Assembly: GCA_944474755.1 (NCBI GenBank)
Contig: OX104114.1
Coordinates: 22,467,220-22,531,219 of the forward strand
Source: Limnoperna fortunei
Lineage: Eukaryota > Mollusca > Bivalvia > Mytilida > Modiolidae
DNA: 64,000 nucleotides
Direction: 5' to 3'
A program made the position numbers and the translations under genes. How positions within the stretch are numbered: position 1 is the stretch's first letter; each line of letters opens with the position of its first letter. Shown one piece after another: positions 10,935 to 21,250 of the stretch. The notes under the pieces were generated by a model. It did no database searches. It worked only from the letters and a program-made list of their open reading frames with translations, and was not told the origin of the DNA.

Positions 10935-11089
10935 GACTTTGTCCAACTGATCAAGGTCAGTTTAAACTGATACAAGCCAGTTTAAACTTTAACATTTTAA
11001 CCTACCTATTGTTAAAATTAAAGAGCCCTATAAATGACTTTGTCCAAATGATCAAAGTCAACATGGACTGGTACACGCCAGTCCATGTT
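10935..11089 (-). other. Paired 3' UTR hairpins of LINE copy 1
   Basis: Two similar modules each start with GACTTTG..CAAAGTC (first copy has AAGGTC). They continue with a perfect stem: AGTTTAAACTG/CAGTTTAAACT (10959-10988) and AACATGGACTGG/CCAGTCCATGTT (11060-11089). The arms differ but remain complementary. A role in template recognition by the reverse transcriptase is inference. Confidence 0.7.
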
Positions 11090-11172
11090 TTAACCTTTAT
11101 TTCATCGCGGTTTACAATATAAATAAACAGAACTAAAATAGATACAAAAACAAAAAAACAATCAACTTACCA

Positions 11173-11960
11173 TTATATATTTACAATAAGCTTGTCATTA
11201 GAAATATAACATAAAACATTGTTAAGACACCAAAAATCTGAAAAAGAATCAATATTGTTCATAAACTTACAATATGAAAACTCGATTGCCAGTCGGGCGC
11301 GGATGCGCGACCTGAATTCCTGGAGTGGGTCTGTTTGTCCGCCTCCCGTCCTCAGGTGCTGCAGGGTCACGTAGGTGGCCATCTTCGCCTGTGTGGCAAT
11401 CCACTGGAACAGTCGTCTTGGGGTCCTGTACCGCTTCATCCATCGTTGCGTGTTGGTACATTCTCCCAACACGACTGTTCCGTCCTCCATCACCATTGGC
11501 AGTCTGTTAGTCTCTGGACAGCCGACCCTGGATGACATGTGGTCGGCTGGTACTGTGATGTCTGGACAGCTGATCCAAGATGGCGGTTGATCAGCTGGAC
11601 TCGATTTCCTAACTGGACAGCTGTCCGATGTTGGCGTGTGGACAGCTGGAGGAGATCGATTTGCACTGACCTGAGGTGGCGTTAGGTCAGTGCTAGTAAA
11701 AGTAGAAGGTCCAAATATAAATGATTCTATTGAACCTACATTATTTGTGCTTAATTTACAAAGAATATTATGAACGTTATTTAATAAAACACTAATACGC
11801 GGACAGGAAATAAAAATATGATGTATGTCATCTTGTACACCACAAGAGGGACATACATCAGACTGCTGATAACCAGCTTTACAATAAAATTTACTAGTTG
11901 CAATAGCACCATGAAGGATTCTCCAGTTAAGGTCACCTTCATGCATGCTATGAGGATATA
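11173..11960 (-). CDS. LINE ORF2 C-terminal fragment
   Basis: The fragment reads HSMHEGDLNWRILHG, then the metal-binding-like CX2CX7HX4C motif (CPSCGVQDDIHHIFISC), a Pro/Ser-rich linker and the C-terminal block FRSRIRARLAIEF. It has no start of its own and lacks endonuclease and reverse transcriptase, so it is a dead 5' truncation. Confidence 0.8.
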
Positions 11961-12180
11961 AGAAGAAGAAGAAGAAGAAGAAGAATTTGAATTTTCAATA
12001 CCCATTATTAAATAAAACAATAAATCACAGTTGTACAAGGTATCAAAAATTCAAGTAACATAAAATATAAACCTAACAATACATTATTTTGACAAGCTAC
12101 ATTTAACAATTTTGAAAATACATATAAATAAGTTAACTTTAAACCCAAAAGTATATAAAATAAGACAAATATTTTTAAAG

Positions 12181-12334
12181 ACTTTGTCCAAATGATCAAA
12201 GTCAGTTTAAACTGATACAAGCCAGTTTAAACTTTAAACATTATTACCTACCTATATTAAAATTAAAAAAACCTATAAATGACTTTGTCCGAATGATCAA
12301 AATCAACATGGACTGGTACACGCCAGTCCATGTT
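12181..12334 (-). other. Paired 3' UTR hairpins of LINE copy 2
   Basis: Stems lie at 12204-12233 (AGTTTAAACTG arms) and 12305-12334 (AACATGGACTGG arms), each after a GACTTTGTCC..ATGATCAAA module. Confidence 0.7.
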
Positions 12335-12418
12335 TTAACCTTTAACACATCGCGATTTACAATATATAAACAAGAAAAAAAAAATATAAATCAAAAATAC
12401 AGATAAAATAACTTAACA

Positions 12419-15400
12419 TTAAATATTCACAAAAAGCTTGTCATTAGAAATAAAACACAATACATTATTAAAACACCAAAAATCTGAAAAAGAATGAACA
12501 TTATTTATAAACTTACAATAGGCAAATTCAATTGCCAACCGGGCGCGGATGCGCGACCTGAATTCCTGGAGTGGGTCTGTCTGTCCGCCTCCGGTCCTCA
12601 GGTGCTGCAGGGTCACGTAGGTGGCCATCTTCGCCTGGTTGGCAATCCATAGGTACAGCCGTCTTGGGATCCTCTGGGTCTTCGTCCATCGGTGCGTGCT
12701 GGTACCTTCTCCCAACACGACTGCACCATCCTCCATTAACACAGGTTCCATCACCGTCTCAGGACAGCCGGTCGTGGATGACGTGCGGCCGGCTGGTGTA
12801 TCTGGACAGCTGATCCTAGGTGGCGGTGGATCAGCTGGAATCGATCTCCTAACTGGACAGCTGTCCGATGGTGGCGTGTGGACAGCTGGAGGTGATCGAT
12901 TTGCACTGACCTGAGGTGGCGTATGGTCAGTGCTTATGGTAGAAGGTCCAAATATAAAAGAGTCTATTGAACCTAGATCATTTATAATTAATTTACGCAA
13001 CATATTTTTAACATGGCTTAATAAAATTTGTAAACGTGGACAGGAAACAAAAATGTGGTATAAGTCCTCCTGCAAACCACAAGAGGGACAAACATCCGAC
13101 TGCTGATAACCAGATTTAAAGTAAAATTTACCGGTTGCAATAGCACCATGAAGGATTCTCCAGTTAAGGTCACCTTCATGCATGCTATGAGGATATTCAT
13201 AAACATGACTATATATAACATTAAGGGGAACATTTGATTTTAAAATATTATTCCAAGGGGACAGTAACTTTTTGGTACGGGAACAATTAAAATTCTGAAC
13301 AACAGATAACAAATAAATCATTTTGTTGGGACATTTATCCAGAACAACACCCTTACTTAATTCAGGTGCATTGTCAATATTTACTTTAAAAATATATTGG
13401 TGAACAAAACCAACATCAATATCATTATGTAGAAAACGGTCAATCAATATACTCCACTCCGGAGGAAAAGACGACCATAATACATCCAGATGTTTTTGGA
13501 TACAGCGTTCAGAACGAGTGCTTAAAATTCCAACAAGATCTACTGCAGTAAATTTTCTTTTTAGACTAGTATCAAAAAGATCTTTAACTTTGGTTATACC
13601 GGCAATTACAAAATTTTCAAAATAAAAAGGTTCATCAGTTTTAGTGTTAATTAATAAAGGATTAAAGAACAAAGGTTCTTCTAAAATGTCTGCAACTGAG
13701 GTATCATCTATTTTTATTCTAGATGATTCAAAATATTTCCAGGCTTTTATTAAATCTTGATAAAAGCTTGGAATGTTAGTGTATTGAAAATCCCCATCAA
13801 GTAATAACAATTGAACATCATAATTCAAATTAGAAACAGTAGACAAAAAATATTTACAAAAATAGTAACAAGGGTGAACATCTTCACCATTCATTAATGT
13901 CAAAAATCTATACATAAATTGAATTCGAAAATCACGAATTCTAGACAAAATATGAACTAGACCCTGTCCTCCAGTACATACGGGAAGATATAACATTTCT
14001 TTTGAAACCCAATGTTTTCCTTGCCATAGAAAATCTACAAATTTGTTTTGAATGGCACTAATAATTTCATCGGGCACGGCCACGGAATTTAATCGATGCC
14101 ATAATTTTGACGCGGAAAGTAAATTGATAACAAGTGTTCGTCCTCTGAGTGACAAACCGCGAGCAAATGGTTTCCACCTGTCAAGTTTGACAGTAATATC
14201 CTCCTCCATCCCTTCCCAATTTTGTTTATAGAAATCCTTATTGTTTCCAACAAAAGTACCCAAAACCTTTAAACCTTTATTATTCCACTTGAGACCAAGT
14301 GGACAATCATTTCTATTTTTCCAACTTCCCACCCACAAACCCTCTGACTTTTGTAAATTAATTTTTGAATTGGAAGCTTTCTGGTATATATCTAACCAGA
14401 AAGACAACCTACCAAAATCAGAGTCTTGCGTTAATAAAGTATCCAAATCATCTGCATATGCAGATAAACAACTTTTCTTACCATCAGATAATGGAAGTTC
14501 AAGTCCTGATAAGCCGTCGTTTGATCTTAGTTTGTGTAAAAGAGGTTCAAGACATATGGCATATAATTGACCAGACAAAGAACATCCTTGTCGTATACCT
14601 CTTTTAAATTGAAAAGGGGATGATAACGAGTTATTAATTTTAAGTAAGCTATGTACATCTGTATAAATAGTTTTTATACAGGATATAAAATAATCGCCAA
14701 AAACGAAGGCTTCTAATGTCTTCATCAAATAACCATGATGAACACGATCAAACGCCTTCTCTTGGTCAAGGGAAACAATAGCAAGGGGGATATGTTCCTG
14801 ATTAGCATAACACGTAGCATCAGAAATAAAACGAATATTATCACTTATATGACGACCGGGAACACAATAACTTTGATCGATATTTAATATATCGGGAAGA
14901 ACGGTACGGAGTCTTAACGAGAAAGCTCTCGTTAATATTTTATAGTCGCAACAGAGAAGAGACACAGGTCTCCAGTTTTTCAACAAACTACTATCACCTT
15001 TCTTTGGAATCATCGTCAGAACGGCTCTTCTGCACGAAAGCGGAAGTCTGTTTTCTTCAATAGAAGAAACAAAAACTTCGTGTATATCTTTCCCAACGAT
15101 GTTCCAAAAGGTTTTGTAAAATTCACTAGGCAACCCATCAATACCAGGGGACTTATTATTATTCATTTTTAAAACGGCACAGGACAATTCATCATAGCTT
15201 ATTACACTATCTAATGTTTGCTTTTGGGTGTCACTTATTGTAGGAAGGTCTTTCAAAATTTCATTTTGACAACCTTCATCAACAGGATCGGGGCTATACA
15301 AATCGGAGTAAAAATTTCGGGCAAGGGTTTTTATTTCCTGATCAGAATCAGTTATACTGCCATCAGGCAAGGTTAAATGGGATAAAAGTTTCTTTGTACC

Positions 15401-16543
15401 ACGTTTCTTTTCAAGGTCGAAGAAATATTTTGTAGGTTTATCTGAATCATTAACATATCTGAATCTTGAACGAACCCAAGCACCACGGGCCTGGATTCGT
15501 TCAAGTTCAGATAACTGATGTTGCTTCTCAATTAAAATGACATTAAGATCAGGGTTAGTTGCAATATTTGATTTTAATAACTCAATATCAGATTGCAAAC
15601 TATCAAATTTACGTTTAAAATCATAATTCTTTTTAATGGAAAATTCTTGCGAAAGTTCCTTTATTTTGTATTTTCCTCGATCCCACCAATCTTGAATACA
15701 CTTAAACTCAGATTTCTGTAATTGCCAGGAAAGCCAAAAGTTATTTATCATGTCAACATACAATTTATCATCTAACAGAGATGTATTTAAACACCAGTAA
15801 GCACTCTTGTGTTTACTTGGTATTTCTTTAAAATAAACACGAACGTAATTATGATCAGAATATGAACATCGTTTTATTTCTGAGGATCGAATAAACTGAC
15901 TATAATGTTTAGATATATAAATTCGATCAAGTCTTGCGGCGACACCGTCATTTCTCGACCAAGAATATATTTTATCATACGGATGAATATTGCGAAACGT
16001 ATCAATAAATTTGAAACGTTTAACAATATTTTTAAAATCATTACAAGAATGGGGGTGGGGTTCAACATCTCCTGTCCTATCTAAAGAAGGATTGGTAGTA
16101 CAATTGAAATCACCTCCAAGAAATATTGGATAGGAAGAATCAAGTTGATTCAAATGGTGTTTTAAATATTTCAAAAATTCTAGTTTTTCTTTGGGACAGG
16201 TGGGGGAATAGACATTCAACAAATAAACAGTTTGCTCATGTAATTTGATAGTAGCATGTAAAATGCGACCAGGTAATATAACTTTATGATCTAGAATAGT
16301 ATATTCTAAATTATTCGAAAAACATATCGCTAATCCAGCAGAAATAGTTGAGAGATGAGAGAACACTATTTCTCCTCTCCATATCATTTTCCATATACCT
16401 TCATCAGAAGGAATGGTATGAGTATCTTGAAGAAAAACTATACCTGCATTTAATTTAGATTTTAAAGAATCTAATATAAAATATCTTTTAAACGAGTCAC
16501 GACAACCTTGAGTATTCAAGGAAACTAATGAAAAACCGGACAT
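12419..16543 (-). CDS. LINE ORF2: APE endonuclease - reverse transcriptase
   Basis: I start at MSGFSLVSLNTQG (1374 residues), as in the copy at 45183; an upstream in-frame Met adds 20 residues. Endonuclease (1-240): N10, Q39-D40-T-H, N110, GGDFNC (143-148), DRIY (206-209), SDH (229-231). The usual QETH glutamate is Asp. Reverse transcriptase (~460-730): KSPGIDGLPSEFY, LDQEKAFDR with catalytic D593, RQGCSLSG, YADD (696-699). A CX2CX7HX4C motif is at 1152-1168, then a Pro-rich linker (~1208-1270) and a conserved C-terminal block. It would nick (TTC)n DNA and copy LINE RNA by target-primed reverse transcription. One oddity: EAFVFGDYF here versus EAFGFGDYF in the other copies. Confidence 0.92.
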   Translation of the reverse strand: MSGFSLVSLNTQGCRDSFKRYFILDSLKSKLNAGIVFLQDTHTIPSDEGIWKMIWRGEIVFSHLSTISAGLAICFSNNLEYTILDHKVILPGRILHATIKLHEQTVYLLNVYSPTCPKEKLEFLKYLKHHLNQLDSSYPIFLGGDFNCTTNPSLDRTGDVEPHPHSCNDFKNIVKRFKFIDTFRNIHPYDKIYSWSRNDGVAARLDRIYISKHYSQFIRSSEIKRCSYSDHNYVRVYFKEIPSKHKSAYWCLNTSLLDDKLYVDMINNFWLSWQLQKSEFKCIQDWWDRGKYKIKELSQEFSIKKNYDFKRKFDSLQSDIELLKSNIATNPDLNVILIEKQHQLSELERIQARGAWVRSRFRYVNDSDKPTKYFFDLEKKRGTKKLLSHLTLPDGSITDSDQEIKTLARNFYSDLYSPDPVDEGCQNEILKDLPTISDTQKQTLDSVISYDELSCAVLKMNNNKSPGIDGLPSEFYKTFWNIVGKDIHEVFVSSIEENRLPLSCRRAVLTMIPKKGDSSLLKNWRPVSLLCCDYKILTRAFSLRLRTVLPDILNIDQSYCVPGRHISDNIRFISDATCYANQEHIPLAIVSLDQEKAFDRVHHGYLMKTLEAFVFGDYFISCIKTIYTDVHSLLKINNSLSSPFQFKRGIRQGCSLSGQLYAICLEPLLHKLRSNDGLSGLELPLSDGKKSCLSAYADDLDTLLTQDSDFGRLSFWLDIYQKASNSKINLQKSEGLWVGSWKNRNDCPLGLKWNNKGLKVLGTFVGNNKDFYKQNWEGMEEDITVKLDRWKPFARGLSLRGRTLVINLLSASKLWHRLNSVAVPDEIISAIQNKFVDFLWQGKHWVSKEMLYLPVCTGGQGLVHILSRIRDFRIQFMYRFLTLMNGEDVHPCYYFCKYFLSTVSNLNYDVQLLLLDGDFQYTNIPSFYQDLIKAWKYFESSRIKIDDTSVADILEEPLFFNPLLINTKTDEPFYFENFVIAGITKVKDLFDTSLKRKFTAVDLVGILSTRSERCIQKHLDVLWSSFPPEWSILIDRFLHNDIDVGFVHQYIFKVNIDNAPELSKGVVLDKCPNKMIYLLSVVQNFNCSRTKKLLSPWNNILKSNVPLNVIYSHVYEYPHSMHEGDLNWRILHGAIATGKFYFKSGYQQSDVCPSCGLQEDLYHIFVSCPRLQILLSHVKNMLRKLIINDLGSIDSFIFGPSTISTDHTPPQVSANRSPPAVHTPPSDSCPVRRSIPADPPPPRISCPDTPAGRTSSTTGCPETVMEPVLMEDGAVVLGEGTSTHRWTKTQRIPRRLYLWIANQAKMATYVTLQHLRTGGGQTDPLQEFRSRIRARLAIEFAYCKFINNVHSFSDFWCFNNVLCFISNDKLFVNI

Positions 16544-16626
16544 TACAATTGTAATTGTAATACAAATACAGAACAAAGAAGCATAATTAAATATACAATA
16601 CATATTGACTTAGATATATTTTATCT

Positions 16627-18183
16627 CTAAGCATGAGTTTTCAGGTAGGTTTTTAATTTCTTTATCAATTTATTTAAACGGGCTTTCAGCTGGGAAGAGG
16701 ACTCGGGGTTTCGTCGAAGGTCGATAAAATCTTGACATAGTTGCCTGAGGTTGGTGGTATACTCTAGGCATTTTTCTACTGGTTTTTTGTTACTTTTGAG
16801 TTCCACAAGAAGTCTATCCAGCTCCTCAGTGGATAATTTGTGCTCAGTATCCACTACTACTTGTGATAAATTTTGCTCTGACAAATCAGAGGAAATAGAC
16901 TCAATGTCTATATCCTCGTCTTCATTGCTGTTGGAAATACAATTAGATGAAGGGGGTAAATCCCATATACTTGTATTCTCTTCAGTAGAAACATCTTGAC
17001 TTTTATCAGTTGTGGGAGTTTTAACACATATAACTAAATCATTACTCTCTGCTGCTTTTCGTTTGACTGCAGCTTTAACTGGCAACTGATCAGTCTCGTG
17101 TTTTTCAATAGGGGGGTTATTAGCAACAATTTTATTAGAAATAGTAGATTTCTCGAATTTTTCCACAGTAGTAAAATTGGCTGGGGTTTTTGAGGCTGTA
17201 GCACAGACGCCAGAGTTCGAGGCAACAGCCTGCTGACTAGTCTCAGTTGGGGGTACCGGTTCAGCCGTAAATATGGCATCTGTATTTGTTTCCGATTTTT
17301 TGTTCTCGGCTGCAGTTCTGTTTTCGGGACATCGATTTTGTATATGTCCAGTCTGTTTACATTTAAAACAAATAACATCGTCATTTACAAATATTCTATA
17401 ATTTTGTCTTTGATAGTACATATCAAAGTATTCCGGTAACACGATATGGGGATGGGGAAGAAGGGAAACCTGCCTCCTAAAAGACTTAACATGTTTTAGT
17501 GCTGGCAGTTTGATGCCTAGTGCAATAGGCTTAATATCGGAAAGAATGCGTCCATAGCGCATCAATTCGTCTTCTAATAGGTCATTCGGTATAAAAGGGG
17601 GGCAGTTTGACAATGTTACTTTTTTGGGAATTTTAACGAGGCATTGAACATCAATATATTCATCCCCGATACTTAAGCCATTTGAACACAAATGCTCAAC
17701 ATCGTCAAGGTTGGATAAGAATATCACAACTCCAGACCTCATACGAGAGGCAGCCACTATATTCTCTGGTTTCACAACAGAGGAAACAGCAATAACATAC
17801 TGTTCAATAGAGACTGACTGTATGTTTCTTAATTTTACTCCATGTTTCTTCGACACAAAACCAAACGGCTTATGTCCGAACGAAGGCATGTTATCGTCTT
17901 GTTCAAATCTTGAACTTTCTCTTTCGGGCAGTACATTGTTTTCACCTGACAAATCTGAACTTTTTGCTCTTGAACTTTCACAGCTCAATTTTGATTTAAC
18001 AATGTTATTAACATTATTAGCCTGAGGCTCGGATTTACCACCTACCTTTGACGGCATTGTCCTCTTAATTAAATTAAGATCTCTATTGTCCGTATTACAT
18101 GACAAAGAATTGCCCGAGGCAACTACAGTCGACAACTGAGTAGATTTACCCATGACCACACTGGAAAACGAAGGCGACGCCAT
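16627..18183 (-). CDS. LINE ORF1: nucleic-acid-binding gag-like protein with CCHC knuckle
   Basis: 518 residues from MASPSFSSVV. This start matches the 518-residue ORF1 of the copy at 45183; the frame stays open upstream but that part lies in the 5' UTR. Layout: low-complexity Ser/Asn-rich N-terminus (1-100), RRM-like alpha/beta region (about 125-265), CCHC zinc knuckle CFKCKQTGHIQNRC (272-285), acidic Ser-rich linker, and a C-terminal helical basic segment ending KLKTYLKTHA. The role known for this class is RNA packaging into a ribonucleoprotein with ORF2. Confidence 0.88.
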   Translation of the reverse strand: MASPSFSSVVMGKSTQLSTVVASGNSLSCNTDNRDLNLIKRTMPSKVGGKSEPQANNVNNIVKSKLSCESSRAKSSDLSGENNVLPERESSRFEQDDNMPSFGHKPFGFVSKKHGVKLRNIQSVSIEQYVIAVSSVVKPENIVAASRMRSGVVIFLSNLDDVEHLCSNGLSIGDEYIDVQCLVKIPKKVTLSNCPPFIPNDLLEDELMRYGRILSDIKPIALGIKLPALKHVKSFRRQVSLLPHPHIVLPEYFDMYYQRQNYRIFVNDDVICFKCKQTGHIQNRCPENRTAAENKKSETNTDAIFTAEPVPPTETSQQAVASNSGVCATASKTPANFTTVEKFEKSTISNKIVANNPPIEKHETDQLPVKAAVKRKAAESNDLVICVKTPTTDKSQDVSTEENTSIWDLPPSSNCISNSNEDEDIDIESISSDLSEQNLSQVVVDTEHKLSTEELDRLLVELKSNKKPVEKCLEYTTNLRQLCQDFIDLRRNPESSSQLKARLNKLIKKLKTYLKTHA

Positions 18184-18389
18184 CTTTAAACCAAAAATTA
18201 AACCAATAAACAAAAACACAATCCACCAAAAATCTCGGCAATCCGAGAATAAATAACGAAAATAGCCCCACAAAATGAAAGCACTTCTTCTTCTGAATAC
18301 AACAATATAAATTTTGACGAACCACAATACAAAATAACCAATAAATAAATGATTTGAGCGGAGCTCCGAAAAACACGTCCTATCCCTTC

Positions 18390-18415
18390 AAGAAGAAGAA
18401 GAATAATAATAATAA
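18390..18415 (-). repeat. Resumed (GAA)n(TAA)n tail of the E element at 9746
   Basis: AAGAAGAAGAA followed by (TAA)n lies right after the LINE 5' end and right before hpE, completing the element interrupted at 10739. Confidence 0.75.
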
Positions 18416-18579
18416 GAAACGGTGCAAAAACAATAAATCCCCGACACTTCGTGGTCGGGGATTTAATAAGAAACAGAGTAAAAACAATAAGTCTCCAAAC
18501 TTCGTTTGGGAGACTTAATAATAATAAGAAACGGAGTAAAAACAATAAGTCGCCCGACACTTCGTGGTCGGCGACTTAA
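18416..18579 (-). repeat. Terminal hairpins hpE, hpA, hpB in series
   Basis: hpE 18416-18466 (arms AAATCCCC/GGGGATTT), hpA 18470-18518 (AAGTCTCC/GGGAGACTT), hpB 18528-18579. They close, in this order, E (9746), A (6478) and B (6284). This exactly balances the first block. Confidence 0.82.
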
Positions 18580-18582
18580 TAA

Positions 18583-19199
18583 CTAGTGCTGATTGTGTTG
18601 GGATGCCAACACAGAATGTCTCCCAAACGAATCCCCATGGATAGTATTTCATTCAAATCAGTACATTAAAATATGCCTAGAAATCAAATTTTGTTGAAAT
18701 CGGACAAAGTTGACTTTTTCCTGCAGTAAAATGGCCGCCATTTTGAAACCGGAAGTCGGACAAAACATTTTTAAATAGTGACACACTCAGGGTATCATAA
18801 GCTACTTGTATACCAAATTTCGTCTAAATCGGATGACGTTGAAATTTTTGCATTTTTAGGGGGGTGGTGTTCGGATGGCGGCCATTTTGAAATGTCGGTC
18901 GCGTCAAATTTTTTTTTGCAAAAATGCTCAGGATAGTTAGCTGTATCAGTATACCAATTTTCATTGAAATTGCTTTGGCAATTACTGAGATCTGACAACG
19001 GCGTCATTTTTTTTCAACGGCGGCCATTTTGAAAATGGCGGCCATTTTGAAAATTTCAAAAGTGGATTGCACAACTTCAGGTCACCCTTAACATGTTCCC
19101 AAAGTTTCATTTCGATCGGTTAAAAGATGAGCGAGAAAACGAGCGGACAACATTGCGAGGGGAAAAAGGAAAACATAAGAAATATGAAAATAATAATAA
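18583..19199 (-). mobile_element. CB chimera element
   Basis: The right end is family C (CTAGTGC, palindrome GTGTTGGGATGCCAACAC, ATGTCTCCCAAACGA). The tail is family B (GAGGGGAAAAAGGAAAACATAAG). It is the leftmost element of the second block; its partner is probably hpB at 57167, the last hairpin of the pile. Confidence 0.75.
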
Positions 19200-19834
19200 C
19201 TAGTGCTGATTGTGTTGGGATGCCAACACAGAATGTCTCCCAAACGAACCCCCATTGCCACTATAATCCCCATGGATAGTATTTCATTCAAATCAGTACA
19301 TTAAAATATGCCTAGAAATCAAATTTTGTTGAAATCGGACAAAGTTGACTTTTTCCTGCAGTAAAATGGCCGCCATTTTGAAACCGGAAGTCGGACAAAA
19401 CATTTTTAAATAGTGACACACTCAGGGTATCATAAGCTACTTGTATACCAAATTTCGTCTAAATCGGATGACGTTGAAATTTTTGCATTTTTAGGGGGGT
19501 GGTGTTCGGATGGCGGCCATTTTGAAATGTCGGTCGCGTCAAATTTTTTTTTGCAAAAATGCTCAGGATAGTTAGCTGTATCAGTATACCAATTTTCATT
19601 GAAATTGCTTTGGCAATTACTGAGATCTGACAACGGCGTCATTTTTTTTCAACGGCGGCCATTTTGAAAATGGCGGCCATTTTGAAAATTTCAAAAGTGG
19701 ATTGCACAACTTCAGGTCACCCTTAACATGTTCCCAAAGTTTCATTTCGATCGGTTAAAAGATGAGCGAGAAAACGAGCGGACAACATTGCGAGGGGAAA
19801 AAGGAAAACATAAGAAATATGAAAATAATAATAA
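19200..19834 (-). mobile_element. CB chimera element
   Basis: Near-identical to the previous chimera, but it keeps an 18-bp CCCCATTGCCACTATAAT segment missing there. It or the next chimera pairs with hpB at 56423; the other lacks a hairpin. Confidence 0.72.
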
Positions 19835-20470
19835 CTAGTGCTGATTGTGTTGGGATGCCAACACAGAATGTCTCCCAAACGAACCCCCATTGCCACTATA
19901 ATCCTTATGGATAGTATTTCATTCAAATCAGTACATTAAAATATGCCTAGAAATCAAATTTTGTTGAAATCGGACAAAGTTGACTTTTTCCTGCAGTAAA
20001 ATGGCCGCCATTTTGAAACCGGAAGTCGGACAAAAATTTTTTAAATAGCGGCACACTCAGGGTATCATAAGCTACCGGTATACCAAATTTCGTCTTAATT
20101 GGATGACGTTTAAATTTTTGCATTTTTAGGGGGGTGGTGTTCGGATGGCGGCCATTTTGAAATGTCGGTCGCGTCAAATTTTTTTTTGCAAAAATGCTCG
20201 GGATAGTTAGCTGTATCAGTATACCAATTTTCATTGAAATTGCTTTGGCAATTACTGAGATCTGACAACGGCCGTAATTTTTTTTCAACGGCGGCCATTT
20301 TGAAAATGGCGGCCATTTTGAAAATTTCAAAAGTGGATTGCACAACTTCAGGTCACCCTTAACATGTTCCCAAAGTTTCATCTTGATTGGACATTGCATC
20401 TCTGAGAAAATGTGCGGACAACATTGCGAGGGGAAAAAGGAAAACATAAGAAATATGAAAATAATAATAA
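19835..20470 (-). mobile_element. CB chimera element, different junction
   Basis: The C sequence continues further here, through TTGATTGGACATTGCATCTC to GTGCGGACAA, before switching to the B tail. The C-to-B switch therefore happened at another point than in the two chimeras to the left. Confidence 0.72.
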
Positions 20471-21250
20471 TTAAAATTTACGTTTCCCGAAACGTTGAAG
20501 TCGCCTCCCGTTCCACACTTTTGACCGAGTAGAGGGAACTAAAAGTCAAGAGCACAACTTCATAACATGAGCTTTCAGTTGGCCAAGTTTCATTTCGATC
20601 GGTTAAAGGATGAGCGAGAAAACGAGCAAACTTTAAAACGGCCGCCATTTTGAAACCGGAAGTCGGACAAAAAATTTTTTTGCAAAAATGCTCAGGATAG
20701 TTAGCTGTATCAGTATACCAATTTTCATTGAAATTGCTCTGGCCATAATTGAGATCTGACAACGGCCGCCATTTTGTAAAACTTTAAAACGGCCGCCATT
20801 TTGAAACCGGAAGTCGGACAAAACATTTTTAAATAGTGGCACACTTAGGGTATCATAAGCTACCTGTATACCAAATTTCGTCTAAATCGGATGACGTTTA
20901 AATTTTTACATTTTTAGGGGGGTGGTGTTCGGATGGCGGCCATTTTGAAATGTCGGCCGCGTCAAATTTTTTTTTGCAAAAATGCTCGGGATAGTTAGCT
21001 GTACCAGTATACCAATTTTCATTGAAATTGCTTTGGCAATTACTGAGATCTGACAACGGCCGTCATTTTTTTCATCGGCGGCCATTTTGAAAATGGCGGC
21101 CATTTTGGAAATTTCAAAAGTCGATTGCACAACTTCAGGTCACCCTTAACATGTTCCTAAAGTTTCATTTCGATCGGTTAAAAGATGAGCGAGAAAACGA
21201 GCGGACAACATTGCGAGGGGAAAACATAAGAAATATGAAAATAATAATAA
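20471..21250 (-). mobile_element. Family B element
   Basis: Short-tail subtype. The A element at 21251 is inserted in its microsatellite; its own hpB is at 22104. Confidence 0.8.

Larger units (their letters stand above)
10740..11960 (-). mobile_element. Tx1-clade LINE, copy 1 (5'-truncated)
   Basis: It contains the 3' UTR and the last ~260 codons of ORF2. The minus-strand 3' end is GTATTGAAAATTC followed by (TTC)n; the 5' truncation point also abuts (TTC)n (11961-11983). 3' sequence is closest to the copy at 45183. Truncation at the 5' side is typical of target-primed reverse transcription. Confidence 0.85.
11984..18389 (-). mobile_element. Tx1-clade LINE, copy 2 (full length)
   Basis: About 6.4 kb: 5' UTR from GAAGGGATAGGACGTG (minus strand at ~18389), ORF1, 83-bp gap, ORF2, 3' UTR with two hairpins, 3' end GTATTGAAAATTCAAA then (TTC)n. 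Both flanks are (TTC)n, the interrupted tail of the E element at 9746. Clade evidence: LDQEKAFDRV/YADD reverse transcriptase with RQGCSLSGQLYAICLEPLL, CCHC ORF1 and an FRSRIRARLAIEF C-terminus, all as in Tx1-like elements. Both frames are open, so the copy may be competent. Confidence 0.88.

Noticed and set aside
14241..14570. Plus-strand frames inside LINE ORF2 (also at 47443 and 53866)
   Set aside because: Antisense shadows of the conserved reverse-transcriptase coding region; they recur only because the LINE copies are similar.
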